From Microscillaceae bacterium (GTDB lineage Bacteria > Bacteroidota > Bacteroidia > Cytophagales > Microscillaceae), in assembly GCA_025054775.1 (NCBI GenBank), contig JANWZA010000040.1, positions 38,124 through 102,123 on the forward strand: a stretch of 64,000 bases of DNA, written 5' to 3'. Made by a program: the position numbers and the translations under genes. Positions 1 to 6,600 of this stretch are shown piece after piece. The notes under the pieces were generated by a model that worked only from the letters and a program-made list of their open reading frames with translations, did no database searches and was not told the DNA's origin. Every line of letters begins with the position of its first letter. Position 1 is the first letter of the stretch.

Positions 1-1065
1 TTCAAGCGGTTTTACTACTTGTTCTTGTTGTTTAATTTTCCAATGCAGCTCGTCTGCATGGTGTGTGGTAAAAAAAACGTACTGTGCCTCCTCCTCTATT
101 TTTATGGTAAATTGGTAGTTATGATGTTTTTTGCTATTTGCTTGCCCATTGTTGAGGCTATTTTCCCAACCTAAATCCAAGTTATGTAAAAAATTACCTT
201 TGCCAAATAAATAGTCGCCTTGCTCACAAAAAACAGGCTCTTGGGCAAAGGCTTGCAAAATGTCTTTTTTTATTTTCTCAAACACAAAATTCTGATTTAC
301 AGGCAGTTTCCAAACTAATACTTCGGTTTGCATAGCTTGGTGTACGTGCAAATGCAGTTGATAATCACCTTTGAGCAAATGATACACCCCTGCCCACTCA
401 AAAGGATACTCCTCTGCCAAAAAATCAGGGTTGAGCAAGGCTTTGTTATCCAAATCAAAGGCTTTGAGGTGGAGAATTTTGCTCAAATCAATTTTGCCGT
501 GTTGTGTATGATAAATTTGCGTTTGCGAATTGATAACCCTAATTTTTTGCTCTATACGTTGAATTTCGTTAGGTGTGGCAAGGTCAATTTTATTGATAAG
601 CACCACATCGGCAAAGGCAACTTGTTGCTTACATTCTTGGTCTTGGTCAATATGTAGCCAAAAATGTTTGGCATCAACCAAAGTAATAATGGCATCTAAT
701 TCAAATTGCTCTTTCATTTCCTCGTCCAAAAAGAAAGTTTGGGCTACGGGCGCAGGATTGGCTAACCCTGTGGTTTCAATCAAAATATAATCAAATTTAT
801 CGCGTCGCTTTAAGAGTTGCCCTAGAATGCGAATCAAATCACCTCTAACGGTGCAACAAATACAGCCGTTATTCATTTCAAAAATCTCTTCTTCCGAATT
901 GATAACCAGTGCGTTATCAATGCCAATTTCTCCAAATTCATTTTCAATTACGGCAATACGTTTGCCGTGTTGGGCTGTTAGTATGTAATTGAGCAAAGTA
1001 GTTTTGCCTGCACCCAAAAAGCCTGTAAGTACGGTAATAGGAATTTTTTTGTGATGTTGTGCCAT
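1..1065 (-). CDS. CobW/YjiA-family GTPase metallochaperone (3' end cut by window edge)
   Basis: Zinc- or cobalt-handling G3E GTPase of the CobW/COG0523 family, expected in the cytoplasm loading metal onto client proteins. Reading back from the ATG at 1065, a Walker A motif (GFLGAGKTT) lies at residues 15-23, the family metal site GCICC at 67-71, an ETTGLANP switch/Walker B near 100 and NKID guanine specificity near 155. The frame stays open to base 1, where CobW C-terminal-like sequence ending in a His/Glu-rich stretch is still running, so only a short C-terminus is missing. It is the last visible gene of a minus-strand run lplA-rbfA-cobW. The metal is unknown; members of this family are often zinc-responsive, but no Zur box was recognised here. 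Confidence 0.88.
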   Translation of the reverse strand, partial: MAQHHKKIPITVLTGFLGAGKTTLLNYILTAQHGKRIAVIENEFGEIGIDNALVINSEEEIFEMNNGCICCTVRGDLIRILGQLLKRRDKFDYILIETTGLANPAPVAQTFFLDEEMKEQFELDAIITLVDAKHFWLHIDQDQECKQQVAFADVVLINKIDLATPNEIQRIEQKIRVINSQTQIYHTQHGKIDLSKILHLKAFDLDNKALLNPDFLAEEYPFEWAGVYHLLKGDYQLHLHVHQAMQTEVLVWKLPVNQNFVFEKIKKDILQAFAQEPVFCEQGDYLFGKGNFLHNLDLGWENSLNNGQANSKKHHNYQFTIKIEEEAQYVFFTTHHADELHWKIKQQEQVVKPLE

Positions 1066-1177
1066 AGTTTTTGGTTGAGTGTTTTCTAAAATCAACTCAC
1101 GAAAATTTAGTATTTTGTTTAGTGAAGTTTAGGCATATATAAATGCCATTTTTTTACAATTTACACTATGGTTAACT

Positions 1178-1564
1178 TCACTTTGCCTCGCTTTCAGTAG
1201 GATTTTCTGCAGGTGGAATATGAATTTTACTCAACAAATTTTCAATACGTTCCACGTATTCAGCAGTATCGTCAAGAAAAAAGCGGAGTTCGGGGATAAT
1301 GCGTACCTGTTTACCGATACGTTGAGCCAAAAGTTGGCGAATTTCTTTCTTGTGTTCCTCGATTTCGTCAAGGGCGGCTTGCTTATCGGTAGCTTTCAAA
1401 AAGCTAAGATAAACTTTTGCTACGCTCAGGTCAGAGCTGACTCGTACTACGGTAACGGTGATAAATTTTTCGCTAAACAAATGGCGGGTGTTTTGTAAAA
1501 AAATTTGGCTCAACTCCTCCCGAATAAGGCGCGCAAACTTCTGCTGTCTTTTACTCTCTTGCAT
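1178..1564 (-). CDS. rbfA: Ribosome-binding factor A
   Basis: RbfA is a small KH-like protein that binds the 30S subunit and assists 16S rRNA 5'-end maturation and cold adaptation. The 128-residue product starts MQESKRQQKFARLIREELSQ, the usual helix-rich RbfA N-terminus, and carries the typical VTRVRVSSDLSVAKVYLSFL-like core around residues 35-55 and a RIIPELRFFLDDT segment near 90-100. The open frame extends 13 codons further upstream, but that extension (MLYQIYSS...) lacks family similarity, so the ATG at 1564 was chosen. It lies between lplA and the CobW gene on the same strand, 112-132 bases from each, so co-transcription is possible but not shown. Confidence 0.9.
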   Translation of the reverse strand: MQESKRQQKFARLIREELSQIFLQNTRHLFSEKFITVTVVRVSSDLSVAKVYLSFLKATDKQAALDEIEEHKKEIRQLLAQRIGKQVRIIPELRFFLDDTAEYVERIENLLSKIHIPPAENPTESEAK

Positions 1565-1696
1565 AACAATAACAGTAATACTCGAGTATATTTGGTATAA
1601 CATTGAAAGGCGTTAAAAAGTTGAATAACCAAGGTAGGTTTTCAGAATTTTGAAAACTACACCTTCTAATTGCTTATTTTTATGAATATTCTTTAA

Positions 1697-2692
1697 CTAA
1701 TCCACTAAAAAAGAAGCGAACTCTTCTGTGGTGATTTTACCAAAATAATGGTTCAAATCTACTTTTTGGAGTAGCAGTTTAATGGTTTCCTGTTCGTAAC
1801 GGGCATTGAGCAACAAATTTTCTATTTCTGATAGGTCAGCATAGCTCAAAAAGTCTCCATAGAATTTGATTTGAGTTATTAGTCCGTCTTTAACGTGGAT
1901 ACGCGCATCAATCTGCCCAAAATCAAAACGATGCACACGTTGGATATTAAATTCAGGAGAGCGTCCATAGTTCCATTCCCATGTTTGGTATTTTTCAGCG
2001 GAAAGTCGGTGTATGGCTTTCCACTCTTCGTCGGTTATAATACGTTGTGGAATTTTGTCTATAGTCGTTTGGAAAATACTTTCTAATAGGTAATTTTTGA
2101 ACTCTTGCATGGTCATAGGTTGCTTCAAGAATTCGCTAATATTAGCTACACGGCTACGCACTGATTTAATACCCTTGGACTCTATTTTATCAGCCTTTAC
2201 TTGCAGGGCGTTCACGATTTCATCTATTTCCGAATTGAATAAAAGCGTACCGTGGCTAAACATTTTGTGCATAGTAGAAAACTGAGCATTACCTGAGATT
2301 TTTCTACCTTCGGCAACAATATCGTTGCGCCCCGTCATTTCGGCAGGCACCCCCAGACGCCTCAAAGCCTCTACAATAGGTTGGGTAAAATGGGCAAAAT
2401 TATTTACTTTGCTGCTATCGTATTTGGTAAGAAAACTAAAATTCAAGTTCCCTAAGTCATGGTATACTGTACCGCCACCAGAAATACGACGCACTACAAT
2501 AATCCCTTTTTGTTTTACATACTCTTGGTTAATCTCCTCAATGGTGTTTTGATGCTTACCAATAATAAGCGAAGGTTGATTGATGTAAAATAAGATATAA
2601 TCTTGTTCGGCTTCAAAATTTCGTACTATGTACTCCTCTAAGGCTAAATTGATGCGTGGGTCTGTAATATTCTGATTATCAATGAATAACAT
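1697..2692 (-). CDS. lplA: Lipoate-protein ligase A
   Basis: Activates free lipoate with ATP and attaches it to lysines of E2/GcvH proteins. The 331-residue length fits the two-domain enzyme with a C-terminal accessory domain. The signature RRISGGGTVYHD at residues 68-79 and the later GRNDIVAEGRKISGNAQF segment (catalytic lysine region) are both intact. A second signal, TATCTTTG on the minus strand at 2740-2747, matches the Bacteroidota -7 element and sits about 50 bases before the ATG. No lipoate synthase is visible nearby, so this may be the scavenging route. The call is firm; the substrate range (lipoate versus octanoate) cannot be read from sequence. Confidence 0.93.
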   Translation of the reverse strand: MLFIDNQNITDPRINLALEEYIVRNFEAEQDYILFYINQPSLIIGKHQNTIEEINQEYVKQKGIIVVRRISGGGTVYHDLGNLNFSFLTKYDSSKVNNFAHFTQPIVEALRRLGVPAEMTGRNDIVAEGRKISGNAQFSTMHKMFSHGTLLFNSEIDEIVNALQVKADKIESKGIKSVRSRVANISEFLKQPMTMQEFKNYLLESIFQTTIDKIPQRIITDEEWKAIHRLSAEKYQTWEWNYGRSPEFNIQRVHRFDFGQIDARIHVKDGLITQIKFYGDFLSYADLSEIENLLLNARYEQETIKLLLQKVDLNHYFGKITTEEFASFLVD

Positions 2693-2739
2693 TGCTTTGA
2701 ATGGTTAAAATTAAGCGTTTGAAGAATAGTTTGTGTTTG

Positions 2740-2747
2740 CAAAGATA
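2740..2747 (-). promoter_or_regulatory. -7 element of a putative lplA promoter
   Basis: Minus-strand TATCTTTG matches the Bacteroidota TAnnTTTG element 48 bases upstream of the lplA start. No TTG at the expected -33 distance was found, so this rests on the -7 box and position only. Confidence 0.4.
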
Positions 2748-2862
2748 GTTTTTTTTGCTCAAAATTCATATTTGGTTGCGAAGTAAAAATAAGAATAAGT
2801 ATCTGTGCTATCTTTCAAATATACACAAGTTTTTTTATGTGGATTTGAAAACCCAAAAAATT

Positions 2863-2983
2863 ACGTTAGGGATTGAAAGGGCAAGCCCGAGAGACTTAGT
2901 GCGAAGCACCAAAGCGTTAGCGAAGCCCTGTAAAGTCCGCACTTTTGCCTTTTTCGCTTTCGCTCAAAAGGCAAAAGGAACGC
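2863..2983 (+). repeat. Dispersed hairpin repeat, copy A (121 bp)
   Basis: This 121-bp block between lplA and bshB1 matches, as reverse complement, the 121-bp block at 48221-48341. Shared landmarks are CGTTAGGGATTGAAAGGGC at one end, a small GTGCGAAGCAC hairpin in the middle, AGCGTTAGCGAAGCCCTG, and GGAACGC at the other end. It ends with a perfect 11-bp stem (2943-2953 with 2966-2976) around a 12-base loop. It is GC-richer than its flanks. An 82-codon open frame runs through it but shows no protein character. It may be a REP-like or otherwise structured mobile repeat; no transposase is linked. Confidence 0.85.
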
Positions 2984-3068
2984 TTAAAAAATTATTATCG
3001 TAAACTAAAATATTGGCTTTGAGCCAAAATTAAATAAGTAAAAACGATAATAAATAGAACAAAAAGTA

Positions 3069-3076
3069 TAACTTTG
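3069..3076 (+). promoter_or_regulatory. -7 element of a putative bshB1 promoter
   Basis: TAACTTTG matches TAnnTTTG 52 bases before the bshB1 start. No convincing TTG at -33. Confidence 0.4.
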
Positions 3077-3128
3077 CCCTCTTAACTGCGAAAGTTAGTT
3101 ATAGAGATCTCTTGTTTTTCAATCTTGT

Positions 3129-3854
3129 ATGAAGTTATCAATTTTGGGCATATTTGCCCACCCTGACGATGCCGAACTTGTATGTAGTGGAACATTGCTA
3201 TTACACAAAGCCCTAGGCTACCAAGTGGGTATCGTAGATTTGACAAAAGGAGAATTAGGCACACGCGGCACTGCCGAAACACGCAAAGCCGAAGCTGAAA
3301 CTGCCTCAAAAATTCTAAACTTGGATATACGGCAAAATTTAGCCCTCCCTGACGGCTTTTTTGAAAACACTCCTAAACATCAGCTTCCTGTTATACAAGC
3401 TATTCGCACTTTTCAGCCTGAAATTGTGATAACCAACGCCCCCCAAGACCGCCACCCAGACCATGGCCGTGCCTCACAACTTGTAACGGAAGCCTGCTTT
3501 TTGGCGGGCTTGTCCAAAATTCAAATACAAGATAAACACGGGCAACCACTCTCCGCTTGGCGACCTAAGGCCTTGTATTATTCTGTTCAAGACCGTTGGC
3601 TAATGCCTAACCTCGTGGTAGATATTAGCCCATATTGGCAGAGAAAAATGGAGGCAATCTTAGCCTACAAAACGCAATTTTATTCTCCTGAAAGCCATAG
3701 CCAAGAACCGCAAACCTACATTTCTACTCCTGATTTTCTTACCTTCCTAGAAGCACGTGCTCGCGAAATGGGGCACCTGATTGGAGTAAAGTACGGTGAA
3801 GGATTTATCAAAACGAATACTATAGGTATTAAAAACTTGTTTGATATTATTTGA
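3129..3854 (+). CDS. bshB1: Bacillithiol biosynthesis deacetylase BshB1
   Basis: Zinc-dependent LmbE-type deacetylase that removes the acetyl group from GlcNAc-malate, the second step of bacillithiol synthesis. The family motifs are visible: AHPDD at residues 10-14 (zinc and catalytic Asp) and HPDH at 109-112. The stretch after the first motif, with GELGTRGTAETR near 41-52, and the 241-residue length are typical of BshB1 rather than of the broader LmbE/PIG-L family. The bshA and bshC partners are not in this window. pheS starts 36 bases downstream on the same strand and could share the transcript. Confidence 0.92.
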   Translation: MKLSILGIFAHPDDAELVCSGTLLLHKALGYQVGIVDLTKGELGTRGTAETRKAEAETASKILNLDIRQNLALPDGFFENTPKHQLPVIQAIRTFQPEIVITNAPQDRHPDHGRASQLVTEACFLAGLSKIQIQDKHGQPLSAWRPKALYYSVQDRWLMPNLVVDISPYWQRKMEAILAYKTQFYSPESHSQEPQTYISTPDFLTFLEARAREMGHLIGVKYGEGFIKTNTIGIKNLFDII

Positions 3855-3890
3855 ACTGAACCATTTTAACAATACTCAAAATTTTGCATC

Positions 3891-4925
3891 ATGGAACATT
3901 TTAGCAGAATAGAAACTATCAAAACCGAAGTACAAAATTTTGTCATTCAAGATAAAGAGAGTTTAGAGGCTTTTCGCTTGGCTTATGTAAGTGGGAAAAG
4001 TAAAATTGCTGACCTTTTGGCAGAAATCAAAAATATCCCCCAAGAAAATAGAAAAAATTACGGCGCTGCGGTGAATGCATTGAAAGAGTTAGCCCAACAA
4101 AAATTCAAAGAACATCAGCAAAAAATAGAGGAAATGCTTGCCCAACAAGTCCAAGCTCCTCAAATAGACCTCACCTTGCCTGCTGTGCCAAACGCTTTGG
4201 GCAGTATGCACCCTTTGAGCATTACCAAAAATCGGATAATTGAAATTTTTGAACGCTTAGGGTTTAATGTTTCTGAAAGCTATGAAATAGAGGATGACTT
4301 TCATAACTTTACCGCCTTGAACTTTCCACCTAACCACCCTGCACGCGAAATGCAAGATACCTTTTTTATTGAAAAAGGAGAAAATGACATATTACTCAGA
4401 ACCCATACCTCTACAGTGCAGGTACGATTGATGGAAACACAAAAACCACCTATCCGCTCTATTATGCCAGGGCGGGTATTTAGAAACGAGGCCATTTCGG
4501 CACGCGCTCACTGCATTTTTCATCAAGTAGAAGGGCTTTTTATCGATGAGAACGTAAGTTTTGCTGACTTGAAACAAACGCTTTATCACTTTGCGAAAGA
4601 AATGTTTGGCAAAGACACACAAATTCGTTTTCGCCCTTCGTTTTTTCCTTTTACCGAGCCAAGTGCCGAAATAGATATTTCTTGCCTTATTTGTAAGGGC
4701 AAAGGGTGTAATGTGTGCAAACATACAGGTTGGGTAGAAATTGGAGGAGCAGGTATGGTAGATCCTAACGTACTAGAAAGTTGCAAGATAGACTCACAAA
4801 AATATACAGGTTTTGCTTTTGGTATGGGTATTGAGCGAATCGCGATGCTCAAATATGGTATCAAAGACCTACGACTTTTTACTGAAAATGACCTCCGCTT
4901 TTTGCAACAGTTTCGGCATTTATAG
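3891..4925 (+). CDS. pheS: Phenylalanyl-tRNA synthetase alpha subunit
   Basis: Catalytic alpha chain of the alpha2-beta2 class II phenylalanyl-tRNA synthetase. At 344 residues it is the normal size: an N-terminal coiled-coil arm over roughly residues 1-95, then the class II core. Motif 3 (GMGIERIAML) lies close to the C-terminus. A CLICKGKGCNVCKHTGW segment near residue 265 has four cysteines in CX2C...CX2C spacing, a zinc-ribbon-like insertion known in part of the family. The beta-subunit gene pheT is not adjacent: the next gene is rimO. Subunits are often encoded apart in Bacteroidota. Confidence 0.95.
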   Translation: MEHFSRIETIKTEVQNFVIQDKESLEAFRLAYVSGKSKIADLLAEIKNIPQENRKNYGAAVNALKELAQQKFKEHQQKIEEMLAQQVQAPQIDLTLPAVPNALGSMHPLSITKNRIIEIFERLGFNVSESYEIEDDFHNFTALNFPPNHPAREMQDTFFIEKGENDILLRTHTSTVQVRLMETQKPPIRSIMPGRVFRNEAISARAHCIFHQVEGLFIDENVSFADLKQTLYHFAKEMFGKDTQIRFRPSFFPFTEPSAEIDISCLICKGKGCNVCKHTGWVEIGGAGMVDPNVLESCKIDSQKYTGFAFGMGIERIAMLKYGIKDLRLFTENDLRFLQQFRHL

Positions 4926-4992
4926 TTTTATGCTTAATATCGTTTGAACATTCTGAGAACTTTCTCAAAGTACTTCAACGATAAATTTAACT

Positions 4993-5025
4993 TTGTACAT
5001 AAACCCCAAAAAAAGCGTAATTTTG
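4993..5025 (+). promoter_or_regulatory. Promoter of rimO
   Basis: TTG at 4993-4995 and TAATTTTG at 5018-5025 are separated by 22 bases, matching the Bacteroidota sigma-A arrangement. The -7 box lies inside the left arm of the hairpin at 5008-5049, so transcription would start within the hairpin, about 20 bases from the rimO ATG. Confidence 0.55.
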
Positions 5026-5049
5026 CATCTCAAAAGTTACGCTTTTTTT
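5008..5049 (+). terminator. Long hairpin with U-run between pheS and rimO
   Basis: Seven A, GCGTAA and TTTTG (5008-5025) pair with CAAAA, TTACGC and seven T (5031-5049), with one unpaired G at 5036 and the loop CATCT. It has the form of a rho-independent terminator for pheS. It is unusual in ending one base before the rimO start codon and in containing the rimO -7 box. Confidence 0.75.
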
Positions 5050-5050
5050 C

Positions 5051-6364
5051 ATGAAAACAAAAGGAAACAAAAAAACACACGTCAACATTGTTACGCTAGG
5101 TTGTTCAAAAAATTTGGTTGATTCAGAAGTAATACTTACCCAACTACGCGGCAATGGTATACAGGCCTCCCATGAAGATGCCCGACGCCAGGCAAATGTA
5201 GTAATTATTAACACTTGCGGATTTATCGAAAATGCCAAGCAAGAATCTATTGATACGATTTTGAAATATGTAGAGGCAAAGGCAGAGGGTTGGGTAGAAA
5301 AAGTATATGTAACAGGTTGCCTTTCAGAGCGATATAGAGCCGATTTAGAACGTGAAATTCCTGAAGTTGATGCTTATTTTGGCACCCGTGATTTACCCTT
5401 ATTGCTCAAAACTTTGAAAGCAGACTACAAACACGAACTCGTAGGGGAACGCCTGCTTACTACGCCTCGGCACTATGCCTACCTTAAAATTTCAGAAGGG
5501 TGCGACCGCCCCTGCTCTTTTTGTGCTATTCCCCTTATGCGAGGCAAACACGTTTCTACCCCCATGGAAACGCTTATTTTACAAGCCAAAAATTTGGCTA
5601 AAAATGGAACAAAAGAACTCATTTTAATTGCCCAAGACCTTACCTATTACGGCATAGACCTCTACCAAAAACGAAATTTAGCCGAACTTCTTGCACAACT
5701 TGCCGAAATAGAAGGCATTGAGTGGATACGCTTGCAATATGCCTTTCCCGCAGGCTTTCCTTTAGATATTTTGGAGGTAATGGCAAAATATCCTAACATT
5801 TGCAAATATTTGGACATCCCTTTGCAACACGCCTCTGACAAAATGCTTAAACTCATGCGAAGAGGCATTACAAGGCAAAAAACCGAACAACTTTTGGACA
5901 CTATTCGCCAAAAAGTGCCAAATATTGCCATTCGTACCACTCTAATTGTAGGACATCCACAAGAAACCGAAGAGGATTTTGAACAAATGTATGATTTTGT
6001 AGAAAAAATGCGTTTTGACCGATTAGGTATTTTTACCTACTCTCACGAGGAAAATACGCACTCTTTTTCTCTAATCGATGATGTACCACAAGAAATAAAA
6101 CAAGAGCGAGCAGATGAAATTATGGAATTACAACAAGAAATTGCCACCGAACTGAACGCCCAAAAAGTAGGGCAAACGCTCAAAGTCTTGTTTGATAGAA
6201 AAGAAGGAGGATACTGGGTAGGACGCACCGAACACGACTCGCCAGAGGTAGATAACGAAGTACTTGTAAAAGCGGATAATCAATATGTTTCGGTGGGAAG
6301 CTTTGCTCAAGTACGTATTACGAGCAGCACCGAATTTGATCTATTTGGAGAAATTCTAAATTGA
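5051..6364 (+). CDS. rimO: Ribosomal protein S12 methylthiotransferase RimO
   Basis: Radical SAM enzyme that adds a methylthio group to the conserved aspartate of ribosomal protein S12. All expected parts are present in 437 residues: the UPF0004 domain with Cys18, Cys56 and Cys90 holding the auxiliary cluster, the radical SAM motif CDRPCSFC with Cys151, Cys155 and Cys158, and a C-terminal TRAM domain ending ...FDLFGEILN. The opening VNIVTLGCSKNLVDSE is characteristic of RimO rather than MiaB. The S12 gene is not in the window. The ATG follows the hairpin described above at one base distance, leaving a very short leader. Confidence 0.95.
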   Translation: MKTKGNKKTHVNIVTLGCSKNLVDSEVILTQLRGNGIQASHEDARRQANVVIINTCGFIENAKQESIDTILKYVEAKAEGWVEKVYVTGCLSERYRADLEREIPEVDAYFGTRDLPLLLKTLKADYKHELVGERLLTTPRHYAYLKISEGCDRPCSFCAIPLMRGKHVSTPMETLILQAKNLAKNGTKELILIAQDLTYYGIDLYQKRNLAELLAQLAEIEGIEWIRLQYAFPAGFPLDILEVMAKYPNICKYLDIPLQHASDKMLKLMRRGITRQKTEQLLDTIRQKVPNIAIRTTLIVGHPQETEEDFEQMYDFVEKMRFDRLGIFTYSHEENTHSFSLIDDVPQEIKQERADEIMELQQEIATELNAQKVGQTLKVLFDRKEGGYWVGRTEHDSPEVDNEVLVKADNQYVSVGSFAQVRITSSTEFDLFGEILN

Positions 6365-6381
6365 CAAACCCATATAAAAAA

Positions 6382-6469
6382 GCAAACCGGCATCTCACCG
6401 CTACAACCAGTGTGCCTTGCTACGGTTAAGTCCTGGGGCGTTCAAAGGGAGCTGGTAGTGCCGATTTGC
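6382..6469 (-). ncRNA. ffs: Small signal recognition particle RNA (4.5S type)
   Basis: The 88-base minus-strand sequence folds as a long hairpin: its first 11 bases GCAAATCGGCA pair with its last 11 TGCCGGTTTGC (one G-U). Inside, CTACCAGC opposes CTGGTTGTAG. The core CAGG...AGCAAGGCA corresponds to the Ffh-binding CAGGTCC...AGCAGCCAAGGCA region of E. coli 4.5S RNA, and CACACTGGTTGTAGC corresponds to its GTGTGCCGGGATGTAGC. A consensus promoter precedes it and a T-run follows the closing stem, as in a terminator. It runs convergent to rimO and divergent from mutS. The apical loop differs from the usual GGAA tetraloop. The reading rests on structure and core motifs, without a covariance search. 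Confidence 0.85.
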
Positions 6470-6474
6470 AACAA

Positions 6475-6505
6475 CAAAGGTAGTTATTTTTGTAATTTTG
6501 TGCAA
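6475..6505 (-). promoter_or_regulatory. Promoter of ffs
   Basis: On the minus strand TTG (6503-6505), 20 bases, then TACCTTTG (6475-6482): a full match to the Bacteroidota consensus. The predicted start falls six bases on, at the first base of the SRP RNA stem, which supports both calls. Confidence 0.8.
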
Positions 6506-6600
6506 TATTTTTGTAAATATTTTTTGTTATTTTATGCCAAAATGAATCAATCTTTAAGTAAGCTATTATCATTTCAACCTTGAGTAAAAACCAAAAAGCT

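Noticed and set aside
328..790. Two plus-strand open frames of 109 and 71 codons
   Set aside because: They are antisense shadows of the CobW-family gene, whose frame and motifs are clear on the minus strand.
2755..3003. 82-codon open frame on the plus strand before bshB1
   Set aside because: It runs through the dispersed repeat copy A; composition is that of the repeat and the lead sequence is AT-rich without protein character.
6382..6469. Plus-strand reading of the 88-base hairpin as a riboswitch or attenuator before mutS
   Set aside because: The consensus promoter, core SRP motifs and trailing T-run all fit the minus strand, and no ligand-binding pattern was seen on the plus strand.
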